From contig SVEE01000001.1 of the NCBI GenBank assembly GCA_015057525.1, forward strand, positions 62,001-126,000: DNA of 64,000 nucleotides, given 5' to 3'. Position 1 is the stretch's first letter. Every line of letters starts with the position of its first letter. This document shows, piece by piece, positions 1 through 10,163 of this stretch. The stretch is from Lachnospiraceae bacterium (lineage in GTDB: Bacteria; Bacillota; Clostridia; Lachnospirales; Lachnospiraceae). The translations under genes were made by a program, and so were the position numbers. The notes beneath the pieces are model-generated. The model was given only the letters and a program-made list of their open reading frames with translations, searched no databases and was not told the DNA's origin.

Positions 1-405
1 GATAAGAATGGAATAGCTGAGTTGTTCCTCTTTAATGACGCTCATGCAGAGGACGAATATACAGGATGTTTTGTTTATGGATATCAAAATAATACACCGA
101 CGTATATTGGTTTCGTAAATGTGAAAAACTTCTGTTCAGATAGCTATATTGTGGCATTCCCAGAGGGCTTTGATAGAGAAACAGGTGATGAGTGTAGCCT
201 TGTTGTTTATGATGGAACAAGCTTTTCAGTAGAATCCTATTGCCAGTATATTGGAGAAGTTTATTATGTTGATGGCAAAGAGGTTGATGACGTAGCTTAT
301 TTATCTGCTCAGAGTGCTATACTTGCTCACGTTAACGAAATAAAGGTTAAAAATTCTGGATATGTAAGCATAACGGACGGTAAGAAATATATTATGGAAT
401 ATTAA
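1..405 (+). CDS. C-terminal part of an unrecognised protein (5' truncated)
   Basis: The reading frame is open from the first base of the window, so the gene starts upstream; an internal TTG at 22 has no convincing ribosome site and is not taken as the start. The visible 134 residues are acidic and rich in Tyr, Val and Gly, with alternating hydrophobic residues suggesting beta structure, and end in KKYIMEY. No membrane segment or catalytic motif is visible in this part, and I do not recognise the family. It ends 29 bases before the hydratase gene, so the two could be cotranscribed. Confidence 0.6.
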   Translation, partial: DKNGIAELFLFNDAHAEDEYTGCFVYGYQNNTPTYIGFVNVKNFCSDSYIVAFPEGFDRETGDECSLVVYDGTSFSVESYCQYIGEVYYVDGKEVDDVAYLSAQSAILAHVNEIKVKNSGYVSITDGKKYIMEY

Positions 406-434
406 GAAAACATAAGAATTATGGAGGAAATATT

Positions 435-2717
435 ATGATTAAACTTTATGAAACTGGAGCTTATCTCCTCAATGGAAAGGAACTTATTGCTGATACTGCA
501 GAGGCTTCAAGACAGCTTGCAAGCAAAGGTATTAACACAACTAAGGAAGAAGCTTCGAAAAATACTATGGCTTATGGGATTTTAGAAGCTCATAATACTT
601 CTGATGATATGAGTCAGCTTAAGATTAAATTTGATAAGATGACTTCTCATGACATTACATTTGTAGGAATAATTCAGACTGCAAGAGCTTCAGGACTTAC
701 TGAGTTCCCTGTACCATATGTTCTTACTAACTGTCACAACTCACTTTGTGCAGTAGGTGGTACAATCAATGAAGATGACCACATGTTTGGTCTTTCTTGT
801 GCTAAAAAGTATGGTGGTGTGTATGTTCCACCTCACCAGGCTGTTATTCATCAGTATGCAAGAGAAATGCTTGCTGAATGTGGTGCTATGATTCTTGGTT
901 CAGATTCCCATACTCGTTATGGTGCTCTTGGTACTATGGCTATTGGTGAAGGTGGTGGAGAGCTTGCTAAGCAGCTCTTAAAGAGAACATATGATGTTGC
1001 TAAGCCAGGTGTTATTGCAATTTATCTTGATGGTGAGGTTGCTAAGGGTGTTGGACCACAGGACGTTGCCCTTGCTATTATTGGAGCAACATTTGATTGT
1101 GGATATGTTAAGAATAAAGTTATGGAGTTTGTTGGACCTGGTGTTGACAAGCTTTCAGCTGATTTCAGAATTGGTGTTGATGTTATGACTACTGAGACAA
1201 CATGTCTTTCTTCAATTTGGAAAACAGATGAGAAGATTAAGGAGTGGTATGACATTCACTTTAGACCAGAAGCATACAAAGAGATGAATCCTGGTGCTGT
1301 TGCATATTACGATGGAGTTGTATACGTAGACTTATCTAAGATTAAGCCAATGATTGCTATGCCATTCCATCCAAGTAATGTATATACAATTGATGAACTT
1401 AATGCTAACCTTATGGATATTCTTGATGATGTTGAGAAAAAAGCACTTGTATCTCTTGATGGCAAGGTTGACTTCACACTCAAGGATAAGGTTCGTGATG
1501 GAAAGCTTTATGTAGAGCAGGGTATTATTGCTGGTTGTGCAGGTGGTGGATATGAGAATATCGTAGACGCTGCTGATATATTAAAGGGCAAGTACATAGG
1601 TGCAGATGAGTTTACTCTTTCGGTATACCCAGCAAGTACGCCTATTTATATGGAACTTGCTAAGAATGGAAGACTTGCAGACCTTATTGGAACAGGTGCT
1701 ATTGTTAAGACTGCATTCTGTGGACCTTGCTTTGGCGCCGGAGATACTCCTGCTAACAATGCATTTAGTATTAGACACTCAACTAGAAACTTCCCTAACA
1801 GAGAAGGTTCTAAGATTCAGAATGGACAGATTTCTTCGGTTGCACTTATGGATGCACGTTCAATAGCTGCAACGGCTGTAAATAAGGGTTACCTTACTTC
1901 GGCTACAGACTTAGATGTACAGTATACTTCACCAAAGTATTTCTTTGATAAGACTATCTATGAGAATAGAGTATATGATGGAGTTGGCAAGGCAGATCCT
2001 GATGTTGCAATTAAATTTGGTCCAAATATTAAAGACTGGCCAGAGATGATTTCTCTTACTGATAATCTTTTACTTAAGATGGCTTCAGTTATTAATGATC
2101 CTGTAACAACTACAGATGAGCTTATTCCTTCAGGAGAGACTTCATCATTCAGATCAAATCCACTTGGACTTGCTGAATTCACACTTTCACGTAAGGATCC
2201 TGAGTATGTTGGTCGTGCTAAGGCGATACAGGCAGTAGAGAGAGTTCGCGAATCAGGTGAGTGCATGTGTTCTACATCTGATGAGATGAAGAGTATAATG
2301 GATACAATTAAAGAAAAATTCCCTGAGGTTAAGGGTAAGAATACAGGATACGGTAGTACAATATTTGCAGTTAAACCTGGTGATGGTTCTGCTAGAGAAC
2401 AGGCTGCATCATGTCAGAAGGTTCTTGGGGGATGGGCAAACATTGCCAAGGAATATGCAACAAAGAGATATAGATCTAATCTTATTAACTGGGGTATGCT
2501 TCCATTTGTAATGGATGAAGATTATGCATTTAATGTAGATGATTATGTATTTATACCTGGTGTTGTAGATGCAATTAAAAATAAATCTGAGATTATCAAG
2601 GGTTATGTTGTAAATAACAATATGAAAGAAATTGATTTAAGACTTGGTGATCTTACAGATGATGAAAGAGATATTATTTTAGCAGGCTGTCTTATTAACT
2701 ATTACAAAACAAACTAG
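435..2717 (+). CDS. Aconitase-family hydratase (YbhJ-like), substrate unknown
   Basis: This 760-residue protein belongs to the aconitase / isopropylmalate isomerase superfamily of [4Fe-4S] hydro-lyases. Cys368, Cys429 and Cys432 (the latter two in FCGPCFG) have nearly the spacing of the three cluster ligands of mitochondrial aconitase (358, 421, 424). [12 protein letters not shown] near residue 156 is the conserved SDSHT substrate/cluster region. The overall shape, single chain with a C-terminal swivel domain ([19 protein letters not shown]), resembles the uncharacterised E. coli YbhJ rather than AcnA or AcnB. A GGAGG site lies 8 bases before the ATG. The neighbours are signalling genes, so context does not reveal the substrate. 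Membership of the superfamily is secure; the reaction is not known. Confidence 0.85.
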   Translation: MIKLYETGAYLLNGKELIADTAEASRQLASKGINTTKEEASKNTMAYGILEAHNTSDDMSQLKIKFDKMTSHDITFVGIIQTARASGLTEFPVPYVLTNCHNSLCAVGGTINEDDHMFGLSCAKKYGGVYVPPHQAVIHQYAREMLAECGAMILGSDSHTRYGALGTMAIGEGGGELAKQLLKRTYDVAKPGVIAIYLDGEVAKGVGPQDVALAIIGATFDCGYVKNKVMEFVGPGVDKLSADFRIGVDVMTTETTCLSSIWKTDEKIKEWYDIHFRPEAYKEMNPGAVAYYDGVVYVDLSKIKPMIAMPFHPSNVYTIDELNANLMDILDDVEKKALVSLDGKVDFTLKDKVRDGKLYVEQGIIAGCAGGGYENIVDAADILKGKYIGADEFTLSVYPASTPIYMELAKNGRLADLIGTGAIVKTAFCGPCFGAGDTPANNAFSIRHSTRNFPNREGSKIQNGQISSVALMDARSIAATAVNKGYLTSATDLDVQYTSPKYFFDKTIYENRVYDGVGKADPDVAIKFGPNIKDWPEMISLTDNLLLKMASVINDPVTTTDELIPSGETSSFRSNPLGLAEFTLSRKDPEYVGRAKAIQAVERVRESGECMCSTSDEMKSIMDTIKEKFPEVKGKNTGYGSTIFAVKPGDGSAREQAASCQKVLGGWANIAKEYATKRYRSNLINWGMLPFVMDEDYAFNVDDYVFIPGVVDAIKNKSEIIKGYVVNNNMKEIDLRLGDLTDDERDIILAGCLINYYKTN

Positions 2718-2747
2718 TTTATTTTGGGGTTATATTTGGAGGGCGTC

Positions 2748-3509
2748 ATGGTTAGAGGAATAATCAATATAGCTATAGTAGATGATGATGAAGAATCAAG
2801 ACAGATAATCGAGCATAACCTTTTGAGAGAAAATGGGTATAAAACAATACTTTTTTCTTCGGGAGAAGAATTTCTTGAATATGCCAAGAAGAACAAGATA
2901 GACCTTGTTCTTCTTGATATTGAAATGCCAGGTTTAAATGGTATTCAGGTGTATGACAGAATGAAGGATAGTGCTTCCTTGAGCGAAATACCTGTGGTTT
3001 TTCTTACAGGTAAAGAGGATAAGGATACTGTGTTGAGATGTATTGGAAAGGGTGCAGACGGTTATTTGGTCAAGCCGGTTTTCAGATACAAATTAGTGGC
3101 TAAAATAGAAGATGTTTTGGGTAAGATTAATGCCTATAAGGCAAACAAGACTATTCTTATGGTAGATGATGATCCTGAGTTTCTCAAGGTTGCAAAAATC
3201 AAGTTATCGAAGTATTACAAGGTATTGACTGTGAATTCAGGTAAAACAGCCCTTGAGTACTTATCTACGCATAAAGTTGATGTGGTTTTGCTTGATTATT
3301 TTATGCCTCTTTATGATGGCAAGAATATACTAAATATTTTGCGTCACAGAGATGCTACAAAGAAACTTCCGGTTATTGTTGTGTCAGCTCTTAGTGAGGA
3401 AGAAATAATGAATGCATGCTTAAAGAACCCACCTGATGGTGTGGTTTCTAAACCAGTTGACATGGATGAATTATTAAAAATGATACAACGATTTACAGAA
3501 AAGTATTAA
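2748..3509 (+). CDS. Tandem double-receiver response regulator
   Basis: Two CheY-like receiver domains lie back to back, with no output domain. Domain 1 (about residues 7-125) has the acidic pocket IVDDDEE, phospho-acceptor Asp57 in LLDIEMPG and a switch Lys in LVKPV. Domain 2 (about 135-250) has MVDDDPE, Asp183 in LLDYFMP and Lys in SKPVD. The ATG at 2748 is chosen because GGAGGG precedes it by 5 bases; an upstream in-frame TTG at 2724 has no site. It sits 16 bases before the hybrid kinase gene and probably works with it in a phosphorelay. With no DNA-binding or enzymatic domain, output must be through protein contacts or onward phosphotransfer. Confidence 0.88.
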   Translation: MVRGIINIAIVDDDEESRQIIEHNLLRENGYKTILFSSGEEFLEYAKKNKIDLVLLDIEMPGLNGIQVYDRMKDSASLSEIPVVFLTGKEDKDTVLRCIGKGADGYLVKPVFRYKLVAKIEDVLGKINAYKANKTILMVDDDPEFLKVAKIKLSKYYKVLTVNSGKTALEYLSTHKVDVVLLDYFMPLYDGKNILNILRHRDATKKLPVIVVSALSEEEIMNACLKNPPDGVVSKPVDMDELLKMIQRFTEKY

Positions 3510-3525
3510 GAAGGGTAGTGTTAAT

Positions 3526-6396
3526 ATGTCATTGCTCACAATGGTAACAATAATTCAGACAATCGGAGTTGTTGTTGGTCTCGCTACAATTGTAGTGTTA
3601 AATATTCAGGAATCTTCATACTATCAGAAGATTCTTTCTCTTACATCGATATGCAGCTTTATAGGACTTGTTGCATATCTGTTTGAGTTGCTTTCAGATA
3701 ATGCAAAAGAAGCACTTTTGGCAGCCAAATTTGGCTATATAGGTAAAAGCTATGCCATGGTGCTCTTTTTATTGTTTATAACAAAATATTGTGATTTTCA
3801 TTTGCCTGATTTTATAAAAAAAGGATTGCTTATGTTTAGTACAGTAATGCTTATCATAATTTTATCAAATGATTATCATAACCTATACTATACAAATGTT
3901 AGTTTTGTATCAGATGCTAATATTCCTCACTTAGTTCTTTCAAAAGGAATAGTGTACTACATATTTATGGCAGTAATTCTTATGGTAATGCTGACTTATG
4001 TAACAATAGCGTTTTCTTCGTTAATTAAAAGAAAGGGACGGGAAAGAAGAAGGTTGATGTTACTTTGCCTTGCCTGTATCGTTCCAGCTTTTGGGTTAAT
4101 TTTGAATTTTCTGCCAGTTATGAAGGGCTTTGATCCTACTCCTGCGGGTATAATGGGTTCTTGTCTCATTATAACCTATACTGTACTCAGGTATGGCCTT
4201 TTGGATGCTATGCAGCTTGCCAGAGAGGATGTAATAGATTTAGCGCAGGAGGGAGTTATAGTTGTAGGTAAAGGGTACAATTATATATATTCAAATAAGA
4301 AAGCTGAAACAATTTTGCCAGAACTTGGTTCTGACGGAGATAGAAAAAAACTTCTTCAAGAGCTTTTCGCTGGTGTGGACGAAGACAATCTAGAAAAGAG
4401 AATATATGAAAAAGATGATGTAATATACGAGCTTAGATATTCTGTTTTAGGTGGTAAAAATCAGGATAATGTACAGTCTATAAGCGGTTATATGCTTTGG
4501 ATTTTTGATAAAACTAAGGATTATAGATATACAAAAGAATTGGAGCGACTTAGGATTGAAGCGGAGAAGGCAAACAAAGAAAAGAGTATGTTTCTTGCCA
4601 AAATGTCTCATGAAATAAGAACACCTATGAATGGAATAATGGGCTTCGCTGATTTGGCACTTCAAAATGAACTTGATACAGAAACTAAGGAGTATGTAGA
4701 ATATATAAAAAATTCTGCAGATTCATTGCTTGGAATAATAAATGATGTTTTGGATATATCAAAAATTGAATCAGGTAAAATGGAAATAATTGAGGTTGAA
4801 TATAGTCCCCTTAAAATGTTTAGAGATATTTCTGTAGTAATTGAGACTCAGTCTGAAGCTAAGGGGCTTGTGTTTAAACTGGAGTTTGATGATGCAATTC
4901 CTTCAGTGTTATATGGGGATAGCCTCCGCTTTAGAGAGATACTCATAAATGTTTTGGGGAATGCAGTAAAATACACACAAAAGGGACAAATCAGTTTCTC
5001 TATCAGAGTTAAACAAAGAACAGAAGAAGCCTTAGTGTTTGAAATACATGTAAAGGATACGGGGGTTGGAATAAAGCCTGAAAAACTTGAAAGTATATTC
5101 AAAACCTTTGAACAAGTTGATAATGTTGCTAACTATCATGTTGAAGGAACGGGACTTGGACTTTCTATAGCTAAGCAGCTTACAGAGTTGATGGGTGGAA
5201 GTCTTACTGTGGAGAGCGAATATGGAAAAGGAAGTGATTTCTGCATTATTCTTCCACAAAAGCTCCTTAGAATTAATATAGAAGAAAATGAAGAAGGCGT
5301 GGATGCTGGTCAAGCATACAAGATGTATGCCGAAGGAGTAAAAGCTCTTGTAGTTGATGATAATGATATAAATTTAAAAGTAGCAAAAGGCCTTTTAGAG
5401 AAGTACAAAATAACAGTTGATTTAGCTGATTCAGGAGAGCTTTGCATCATGAAATCAGATTTGGATAAATATGATGTAATTCTCATGGACCATATGATGC
5501 CGGATATGGATGGTGTTGAAACCTTTGAAAAATTAAGGCAGTCATCCAAATATAATTCAACAACACCTGTGCTTCTTGTTACGGCAAATGCTGTAATGCA
5601 AATCAGACAGGAACTCATGTCTAAAGGGTTTGATGGATATGTGTCAAAACCTATTGATACCAAAGTTTTAGAAAAGGAGCTTCTGAAGGTTTTACCATCA
5701 GATAAGGTAAATATAATTATGGAAAATGAAATGGAAAATACAACTTCGTCAGCACAGTTTTTTGACAACATGGATTTTAAGCTTGCTCTATCTAAAGTAG
5801 GTGTAGATATGGATGAAGGAGTTAAGTTCTGCGGAGATGTTGAATACTACAAGGAAATATTAAAAATTTCTGTAGAAAGTTACAGGGATAGATATGATAA
5901 AATCAAGAGTAGCTATGATGCTAAGGATTACAAAAATTATACAATACTAGTTCATTCTTTGAAGAGTGGTGCAGCTAATATAGGTGCAATAGAACTGAGT
6001 GAGCTTTCTCGAACTTTGGAGTTTGCAGGCAAGGAAGAAAATATTGCTCTCATAGAAGAAAAAACTGATGATCTTTTGCTAATGTATACAGAGGTTATAG
6101 AAGGGATTAAAGCTCAGCTTGAAAAGGATGAAGACATACAAGAGCCTTCAGAGGCTTTCGCAACAGAAAGTATACCTGTAAGTACCGGCGTGTGGGAAGA
6201 AAATTTGTTTAGACTTAAGTTTTTACTTGATGAGCTTGAGGCTGATGAAGCTATTCGTATGGCTGATAAATTATATAAATACGATGTGTCGGATGCGGCA
6301 AAAAAATTATTGGAGGAGTTAATAAAACATCTTGACGAATTTGATATTGAAGGAGCTAAGGAAAAACTTAATTCTCTAATGAGTACAGACATTTAG
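3526..6396 (+). CDS. Hybrid sensor histidine kinase with receiver and Hpt domains
   Basis: A 956-residue membrane kinase. The N-terminal 225 residues form about seven transmembrane helices of the histidine-kinase 7TM sensor type. A PAS-like stretch follows (about 235-335), then HisKA with His362 in MSHEIRTPMNG, and an HATPase with N box NVLGNAVKYT, G1 DTGVGI and G2 GTGLGLSIA. A receiver domain has Asp655 in MDHMMPDMDG, and a C-terminal Hpt domain has His810 in VHSLKSGA. All four relay residues are present, so a complete His-Asp-His relay is encoded in one chain. The last step probably goes to the double-receiver protein encoded just upstream. The signal is unknown. Confidence 0.9.
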   Translation: MSLLTMVTIIQTIGVVVGLATIVVLNIQESSYYQKILSLTSICSFIGLVAYLFELLSDNAKEALLAAKFGYIGKSYAMVLFLLFITKYCDFHLPDFIKKGLLMFSTVMLIIILSNDYHNLYYTNVSFVSDANIPHLVLSKGIVYYIFMAVILMVMLTYVTIAFSSLIKRKGRERRRLMLLCLACIVPAFGLILNFLPVMKGFDPTPAGIMGSCLIITYTVLRYGLLDAMQLAREDVIDLAQEGVIVVGKGYNYIYSNKKAETILPELGSDGDRKKLLQELFAGVDEDNLEKRIYEKDDVIYELRYSVLGGKNQDNVQSISGYMLWIFDKTKDYRYTKELERLRIEAEKANKEKSMFLAKMSHEIRTPMNGIMGFADLALQNELDTETKEYVEYIKNSADSLLGIINDVLDISKIESGKMEIIEVEYSPLKMFRDISVVIETQSEAKGLVFKLEFDDAIPSVLYGDSLRFREILINVLGNAVKYTQKGQISFSIRVKQRTEEALVFEIHVKDTGVGIKPEKLESIFKTFEQVDNVANYHVEGTGLGLSIAKQLTELMGGSLTVESEYGKGSDFCIILPQKLLRINIEENEEGVDAGQAYKMYAEGVKALVVDDNDINLKVAKGLLEKYKITVDLADSGELCIMKSDLDKYDVILMDHMMPDMDGVETFEKLRQSSKYNSTTPVLLVTANAVMQIRQELMSKGFDGYVSKPIDTKVLEKELLKVLPSDKVNIIMENEMENTTSSAQFFDNMDFKLALSKVGVDMDEGVKFCGDVEYYKEILKISVESYRDRYDKIKSSYDAKDYKNYTILVHSLKSGAANIGAIELSELSRTLEFAGKEENIALIEEKTDDLLLMYTEVIEGIKAQLEKDEDIQEPSEAFATESIPVSTGVWEENLFRLKFLLDELEADEAIRMADKLYKYDVSDAAKKLLEELIKHLDEFDIEGAKEKLNSLMSTDI

Positions 6397-6523
6397 TATT
6401 AATGAAAAATAACAACGAAACAATCGTATAAAGTTTAAGTAAAAATTTATATACTATGGAATTACATTTCTTGATGTGTTATTATAGGAACATATTGATT
6501 ATAATAAGAAGGAGGAATTTAAG

Positions 6524-6949
6524 ATGTGGCTTATTATATGGCTTTCTATAGCTGCTTTGCTTGTGATTGTTGAAATTGCAACACTTGGCTTGACGACCAT
6601 ATGGTTTGCCGGCGGAGCACTTGCTGCAGCTATTGCAACTCATTTAGGTGCCGGATGGATGGTACAGATAGTTGTGTTTGCTGTTGTATCTGTGGTGTTG
6701 CTGGTATTTACAAGACCTTTGGCACAAAAACATTTATTAAAAAACAACGAAAAGACAAATGTTGATAGTCTTATCGGAAGTATGTCTATGGTTATTGAGA
6801 CAATTGATAACCAAAAGCAGACAGGTAAGATAATGTTAAATGGCCTTGAGTGGAGTGCGCGCTCTGAAAACGGAGATGTAATAGAAGAAGATTCAGAGGT
6901 TGTTGTTCAGAACATCCAGGGTGTAAAAGCAATTGTATCCAAAAAATAA
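6524..6949 (+). CDS. NfeD-like membrane protein
   Basis: A 141-residue short NfeD: two or three hydrophobic helices in residues 1-67 (with WFAGGALAAAIATHLGAGW between them), then an OB-fold soluble domain from about 75 (LIGSMSMVIETI to GVKAIVSKK). Proteins of this type are usually encoded beside an SPFH/stomatin protein and are thought to work with it in membrane microdomains. That partner is the next gene, 15 bases downstream. AGGAGG lies 9 bases before the ATG. The N-terminal ClpP-class protease domain of long NfeD proteins is absent. Confidence 0.85.
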   Translation: MWLIIWLSIAALLVIVEIATLGLTTIWFAGGALAAAIATHLGAGWMVQIVVFAVVSVVLLVFTRPLAQKHLLKNNEKTNVDSLIGSMSMVIETIDNQKQTGKIMLNGLEWSARSENGDVIEEDSEVVVQNIQGVKAIVSKK

Positions 6950-6964
6950 AAGGGGGATTATATA

Positions 6965-7924
6965 ATGAATGTTATGATGTTATCAGAAATTTCAGGAGGA
7001 ACAGTTTTTGCACTTTTCCTCGTATTTATCGCGATTATTATTGTTGCAAGTTCAATAAGAATCGTTCCTCAGGCTCACGCTTTTGTTGTAGAGCGTTTAG
7101 GAACTTATCAGGGAACATGGTCAGTTGGTCTTCACTTTAAGCTTCCTGTTATTGATAAGGTGGCAGAAAGAATTTCTTTAAAGGAGCAGGTGGTGGATTT
7201 TGCACCACAGCCGGTTATCACTAAGGATAATGTTACCATGAGAATCGACACTGTTGTATTCTTCCAGATTACTGATCCTAAGCTTTTTGCTTATGGTGTT
7301 GAGAAGCCAATTATGGCAATTGAGAATCTTACAGCAACAACACTTAGAAATATCATCGGTGATATGGAACTTGACCAGACACTTACATCAAGAGAAGTTA
7401 TTAATACAAAGATGAGAGCGACACTTGACGTTGCAACAGACCCTTGGGGAATTAAGGTAAACAGAGTAGAGCTTAAGAATATCATTCCACCAGCAGCTAT
7501 TCAGGATGCCATGGAGAAGCAGATGAAGGCTGAGCGTGAAAGAAGAGAGCAGATTCTTATTGCAGAAGGTGAAAAGAAATCTGCAATCCTTAGAGCAGAA
7601 GGACAGAAGGAATCTCTTATTCTTGCAGCTGAGGCTGAGAAGCAGTCGGCAATCCTTAAGGCAGAGGCTGCTAAAGAATCAACTATTAAGCGTGCAGAAG
7701 GTGAAGCACAGGCGATTCTTACAGTGCAGCAGGCTAATGCAGATGGTATTAAGTTCTTAAATGAGGCCGCTCCACAGCAGGCAGTTCTTACAATAAAGAG
7801 CCTTGAAGCATTTGCTAAGGCAGCAGATGGAAAAGCTACAAAGCTTATTATTCCATCAGATATAGCAGGAATGGCAGGTCTCGCATCTTCTCTTACTGAG
7901 ATAGTTAAAAAGGATGCAGAATAA
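6965..7924 (+). CDS. SPFH/Band 7 (stomatin-like, QmcA-type) membrane protein
   Basis: A 319-residue protein with one N-terminal transmembrane helix (about 11-30), then an SPFH/PHB domain beginning RIVPQAHAFVVERLG and containing NVTMRIDTVVFFQI. An Ala/Glu/Lys-rich coiled coil follows (about 190-255, with repeated AEGEK and AEAEK units), and then a hydrophobic C-terminal segment. Such proteins oligomerise into flotillin-like scaffolds at the membrane. It is paired with NfeD upstream and followed after 23 bases by a small membrane protein, probably one transcript. The name QmcA/HflK-like is a family-level call; physiological clients are unknown. Confidence 0.9.
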   Translation: MNVMMLSEISGGTVFALFLVFIAIIIVASSIRIVPQAHAFVVERLGTYQGTWSVGLHFKLPVIDKVAERISLKEQVVDFAPQPVITKDNVTMRIDTVVFFQITDPKLFAYGVEKPIMAIENLTATTLRNIIGDMELDQTLTSREVINTKMRATLDVATDPWGIKVNRVELKNIIPPAAIQDAMEKQMKAERERREQILIAEGEKKSAILRAEGQKESLILAAEAEKQSAILKAEAAKESTIKRAEGEAQAILTVQQANADGIKFLNEAAPQQAVLTIKSLEAFAKAADGKATKLIIPSDIAGMAGLASSLTEIVKKDAE

Positions 7925-7947
7925 TTTTTACATGAAAAGGTGATAAT

Positions 7948-8316
7948 ATGAAAAGTTTAATGAGCTTTTTGCTTGGAATTGTATTGACTATAGTGGGTGC
8001 AATAACATTTCTCTCTAATGTGAGAGTGTCTAATTTCTCTTTGTTTTTTAGATACAAGGGAACAAATGTTACAGCCCTCGTGCTTTTGCTTTTGTGTATA
8101 CTTTTTGTAGTTTATATTGTATATCCTAATATTGTGACAGGAAGTATACTTGCCATTGCATTTTTAGTTTTCCTTATAACAATTATACTTAGCTTGGATT
8201 TCTATATTCTTCATATGACAGCACTTGAAATATTCCTTATTTTAGGTATGTTCTTTGGGGGAATAGGATTGACTTTAAGAGGTATAGTTGATGCTAAAAA
8301 TCAACCAGGCGTATAG
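7948..8316 (+). CDS. Small four-helix membrane protein of unknown function
   Basis: 122 residues, almost entirely hydrophobic, with about four transmembrane helices (roughly 5-22, 42-60, 65-84, 92-112) and a short polar tail. I recognise no family. It has a good AAAAGGTG site and follows the SPFH gene by 23 bases, so it is likely part of the NfeD/SPFH transcription unit and may be a partner of that microdomain complex. That role is inferred from position only. Confidence 0.65.
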   Translation: MKSLMSFLLGIVLTIVGAITFLSNVRVSNFSLFFRYKGTNVTALVLLLLCILFVVYIVYPNIVTGSILAIAFLVFLITIILSLDFYILHMTALEIFLILGMFFGGIGLTLRGIVDAKNQPGV

Positions 8317-8347
8317 GGTTTGATATATCGCAGTTAAGGAGGCAAAA

Positions 8348-8713
8348 ATGAGTTCTAAAATTGAATTACAAAAAGAGGCTTTAAGTGAGTTAGTTGATTA
8401 TAGTGAGAAGCTTATTAAAGGAACTGAGGAAGTTATCAAGGAATTTCGTGGAGCTAGAAAAGATGACACGGATGAATTGTTTAGCCTTGTTATTCAGGGT
8501 ATAAATTGGGAGATAGAAATTTTCAACAATTGTGAATCACTTATCAATAAGGATGGCCAGCAAATTGACAAGTCAAAAATGGCCAAAGCGGTTACTCGTT
8601 TAGGTAAGGTTTTGCAGGAGAAAGATGATATTAAAATTGCAGCGTGTCTTGAAGTTGATTTTCTTCCTTTCCTTAAGGCAATGGAGTTCGCAGGACTCAC
8701 AGCAAGTAATTAA
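8348..8713 (+). CDS. Small helical cytoplasmic protein of unknown function
   Basis: 121 residues, charged and predicted mainly helical, with no signal or membrane segment. The N-terminal half looks like a coiled coil (KEALSELVDYSEKLIKGTEEVIKEF), and a second helical part ends in DFLPFLKAMEFAGL. AAGGAGG lies 6 bases before the ATG. It is the last gene before a strong terminator at 8736. I do not recognise the family; the coding call rests on the ribosome site, codon pattern and position. Confidence 0.65.
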   Translation: MSSKIELQKEALSELVDYSEKLIKGTEEVIKEFRGARKDDTDELFSLVIQGINWEIEIFNNCESLINKDGQQIDKSKMAKAVTRLGKVLQEKDDIKIAACLEVDFLPFLKAMEFAGLTASN

Positions 8714-8735
8714 AATATTCTATAAATACAAAAAT

Positions 8736-8787
8736 AAAGATGCCAGAGAAACGATTTGTCGATAAAAGTTTTCTGGCATCTTTTTTT
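8736..8787 (+). terminator. Intrinsic terminator after the SPFH-region genes
   Basis: A perfect 12-bp stem (8736-8747 with 8772-8783) with a 24-base loop is followed by a run of T up to 8787. It separates the upstream membrane-protein unit from glgC. Confidence 0.85.
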
Positions 8788-8811
8788 GGCATAATTTAAC
8801 GTATTTTTTCA

Positions 8812-8840
8812 TTGATAAAAATGCATAAAACTATTTTAAT
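8812..8840 (+). promoter_or_regulatory. Candidate sigma-A promoter for glgC
   Basis: TTGATA at 8812 and TTTAAT at 8835 are separated by 17 bases. A second possible -10 (TATAAT, 8857-8862) lies closer to the gene but has only a weak -35. Which one is used cannot be decided from sequence. Confidence 0.35.
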
Positions 8841-8893
8841 TTTTTAGTATTAATGTTATAATAATCACATATTATGCTAAAAGGGGTGACATT

Positions 8894-10162
8894 ATGATTA
8901 AGAAAGAAATGATAGCTATGCTTTTGGCAGGTGGACAAGGAAGCCGTTTGGGCGTTCTTACATCTAAGCTTGCTAAGCCTGCAGTTGCATTTGGTGGTAA
9001 ATATAAGATAATCGATTTCCCACTCAGTAACTGCATTAATTCGGGCGTAGATACTGTCGGTGTACTCACACAGTATAGACCGCTCAGACTTAATCAGCAT
9101 ATCGGTATTGGAATGCCATGGGATTTGGATAGAAGTATAGGTGGTGTTACAGTTCTTCCTCCATATGAGAAGAGTGCAAACAGTCAGTGGTACACAGGTA
9201 CTGCTAATGCTATATATCAGAATATGGAGTATATAGATTACTATAATCCAGAGTACGTATTAATATTGTCAGGTGATCATATCTACAAGATGGATTACGA
9301 GGTAATGCTTGATTACCATAAGACAAGTAAGGCTGATATTACATTGGCCACATATCAGGTTCCTATGGAAGAAGCTAGTAGATTTGGTGTTGTAATTACT
9401 GATGAGACAGGATGTATTCAGGAGTTCGAGGAAAAACCTGAGAATCCACGTAGTAACAAAGCATCTATGGGTATCTACATATTCAACTGGAAGCTTCTTA
9501 AGGAAGCTCTTATTGCGTTGAAGGATCAGCCATCATGTGACTTCGGTAAACATGTTATTCCATATTGCCATGAACGAGGCAGTAAGGTATGCGCATATGA
9601 GTATAAGGGATATTGGAAGGATGTAGGAACATTAGGTTCATATTGGGAAGCTAATATGGAACTTATTGATATCATTCCTGAGTTTAACTTATACGAAGAA
9701 TTTTGGAGAATATATACCAAGAGTGATATTTTACCACCACAGTATATTGCTTCAGACAGTTCGGTTACAAAGAGTATCGTAGGTGAAGGTACTGAAGTAT
9801 ATGGTAATGTTGAGAAATCGGTTATCGGTTCGGGTGTTACTATTGGTAAGGGTGCAGTGGTTAAGAACTCAATCATCATGAACGGAGCAGTTATTGGTGA
9901 CGGAGCAGTGATTGATAAGGCAATTATTGCTGAGGGAGTTGTCATCGGAGCTAATGCTGAGCTTGGTGTTGGAGATGAGGTTCCAAACGAGCTTGCACCA
10001 CACATCTATTCATTTGGCCTTGTAACAATTGGTGAAAACTCTATTATTCCAGATGGTGTTAAGATTGGTAAGAATGTTGCTATATTCGGCGAGACAACAA
10101 TCGATGAGTACCCAGATGGATTACTCAAGAGTGGTTCAAGCATAATAAAGGTAGGTGAGTAA
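8894..10162 (+). CDS. glgC: Glucose-1-phosphate adenylyltransferase, catalytic subunit
   Basis: 422 residues. It makes ADP-glucose from ATP and glucose-1-phosphate, the committed step of bacterial glycogen synthesis. The nucleotidyltransferase domain carries the full signature ([11 protein letters not shown]...KPAV), the metal site [10 protein letters not shown] and the sugar-phosphate Lys in FEEKPENP. The C-terminal left-handed beta-helix shows hexapeptide repeats (about 290-380, [13 protein letters not shown] and similar). An AGGGG site precedes the ATG. The stop codon is one base before the glgD ATG, so GlgC and GlgD are made together, as expected for the GlgC-GlgD hetero-oligomer of Firmicutes. 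Confidence 0.96.
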   Translation: MIKKEMIAMLLAGGQGSRLGVLTSKLAKPAVAFGGKYKIIDFPLSNCINSGVDTVGVLTQYRPLRLNQHIGIGMPWDLDRSIGGVTVLPPYEKSANSQWYTGTANAIYQNMEYIDYYNPEYVLILSGDHIYKMDYEVMLDYHKTSKADITLATYQVPMEEASRFGVVITDETGCIQEFEEKPENPRSNKASMGIYIFNWKLLKEALIALKDQPSCDFGKHVIPYCHERGSKVCAYEYKGYWKDVGTLGSYWEANMELIDIIPEFNLYEEFWRIYTKSDILPPQYIASDSSVTKSIVGEGTEVYGNVEKSVIGSGVTIGKGAVVKNSIIMNGAVIGDGAVIDKAIIAEGVVIGANAELGVGDEVPNELAPHIYSFGLVTIGENSIIPDGVKIGKNVAIFGETTIDEYPDGLLKSGSSIIKVGE

Positions 10163-10163
10163 G

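Noticed and set aside
5310-5771. Long open frame on the minus strand (153 residues)
   Set aside because: It lies entirely inside the hybrid kinase gene, has no ribosome site and encodes a Ser-rich shadow sequence. The same applies to the minus-strand frame at 9526-10005 within glgC.
10155-10163. GTG at 10155 as glgD start
   Set aside because: It would overlap glgC and add three residues before the conserved MRAIGIILAGG start at 10164.
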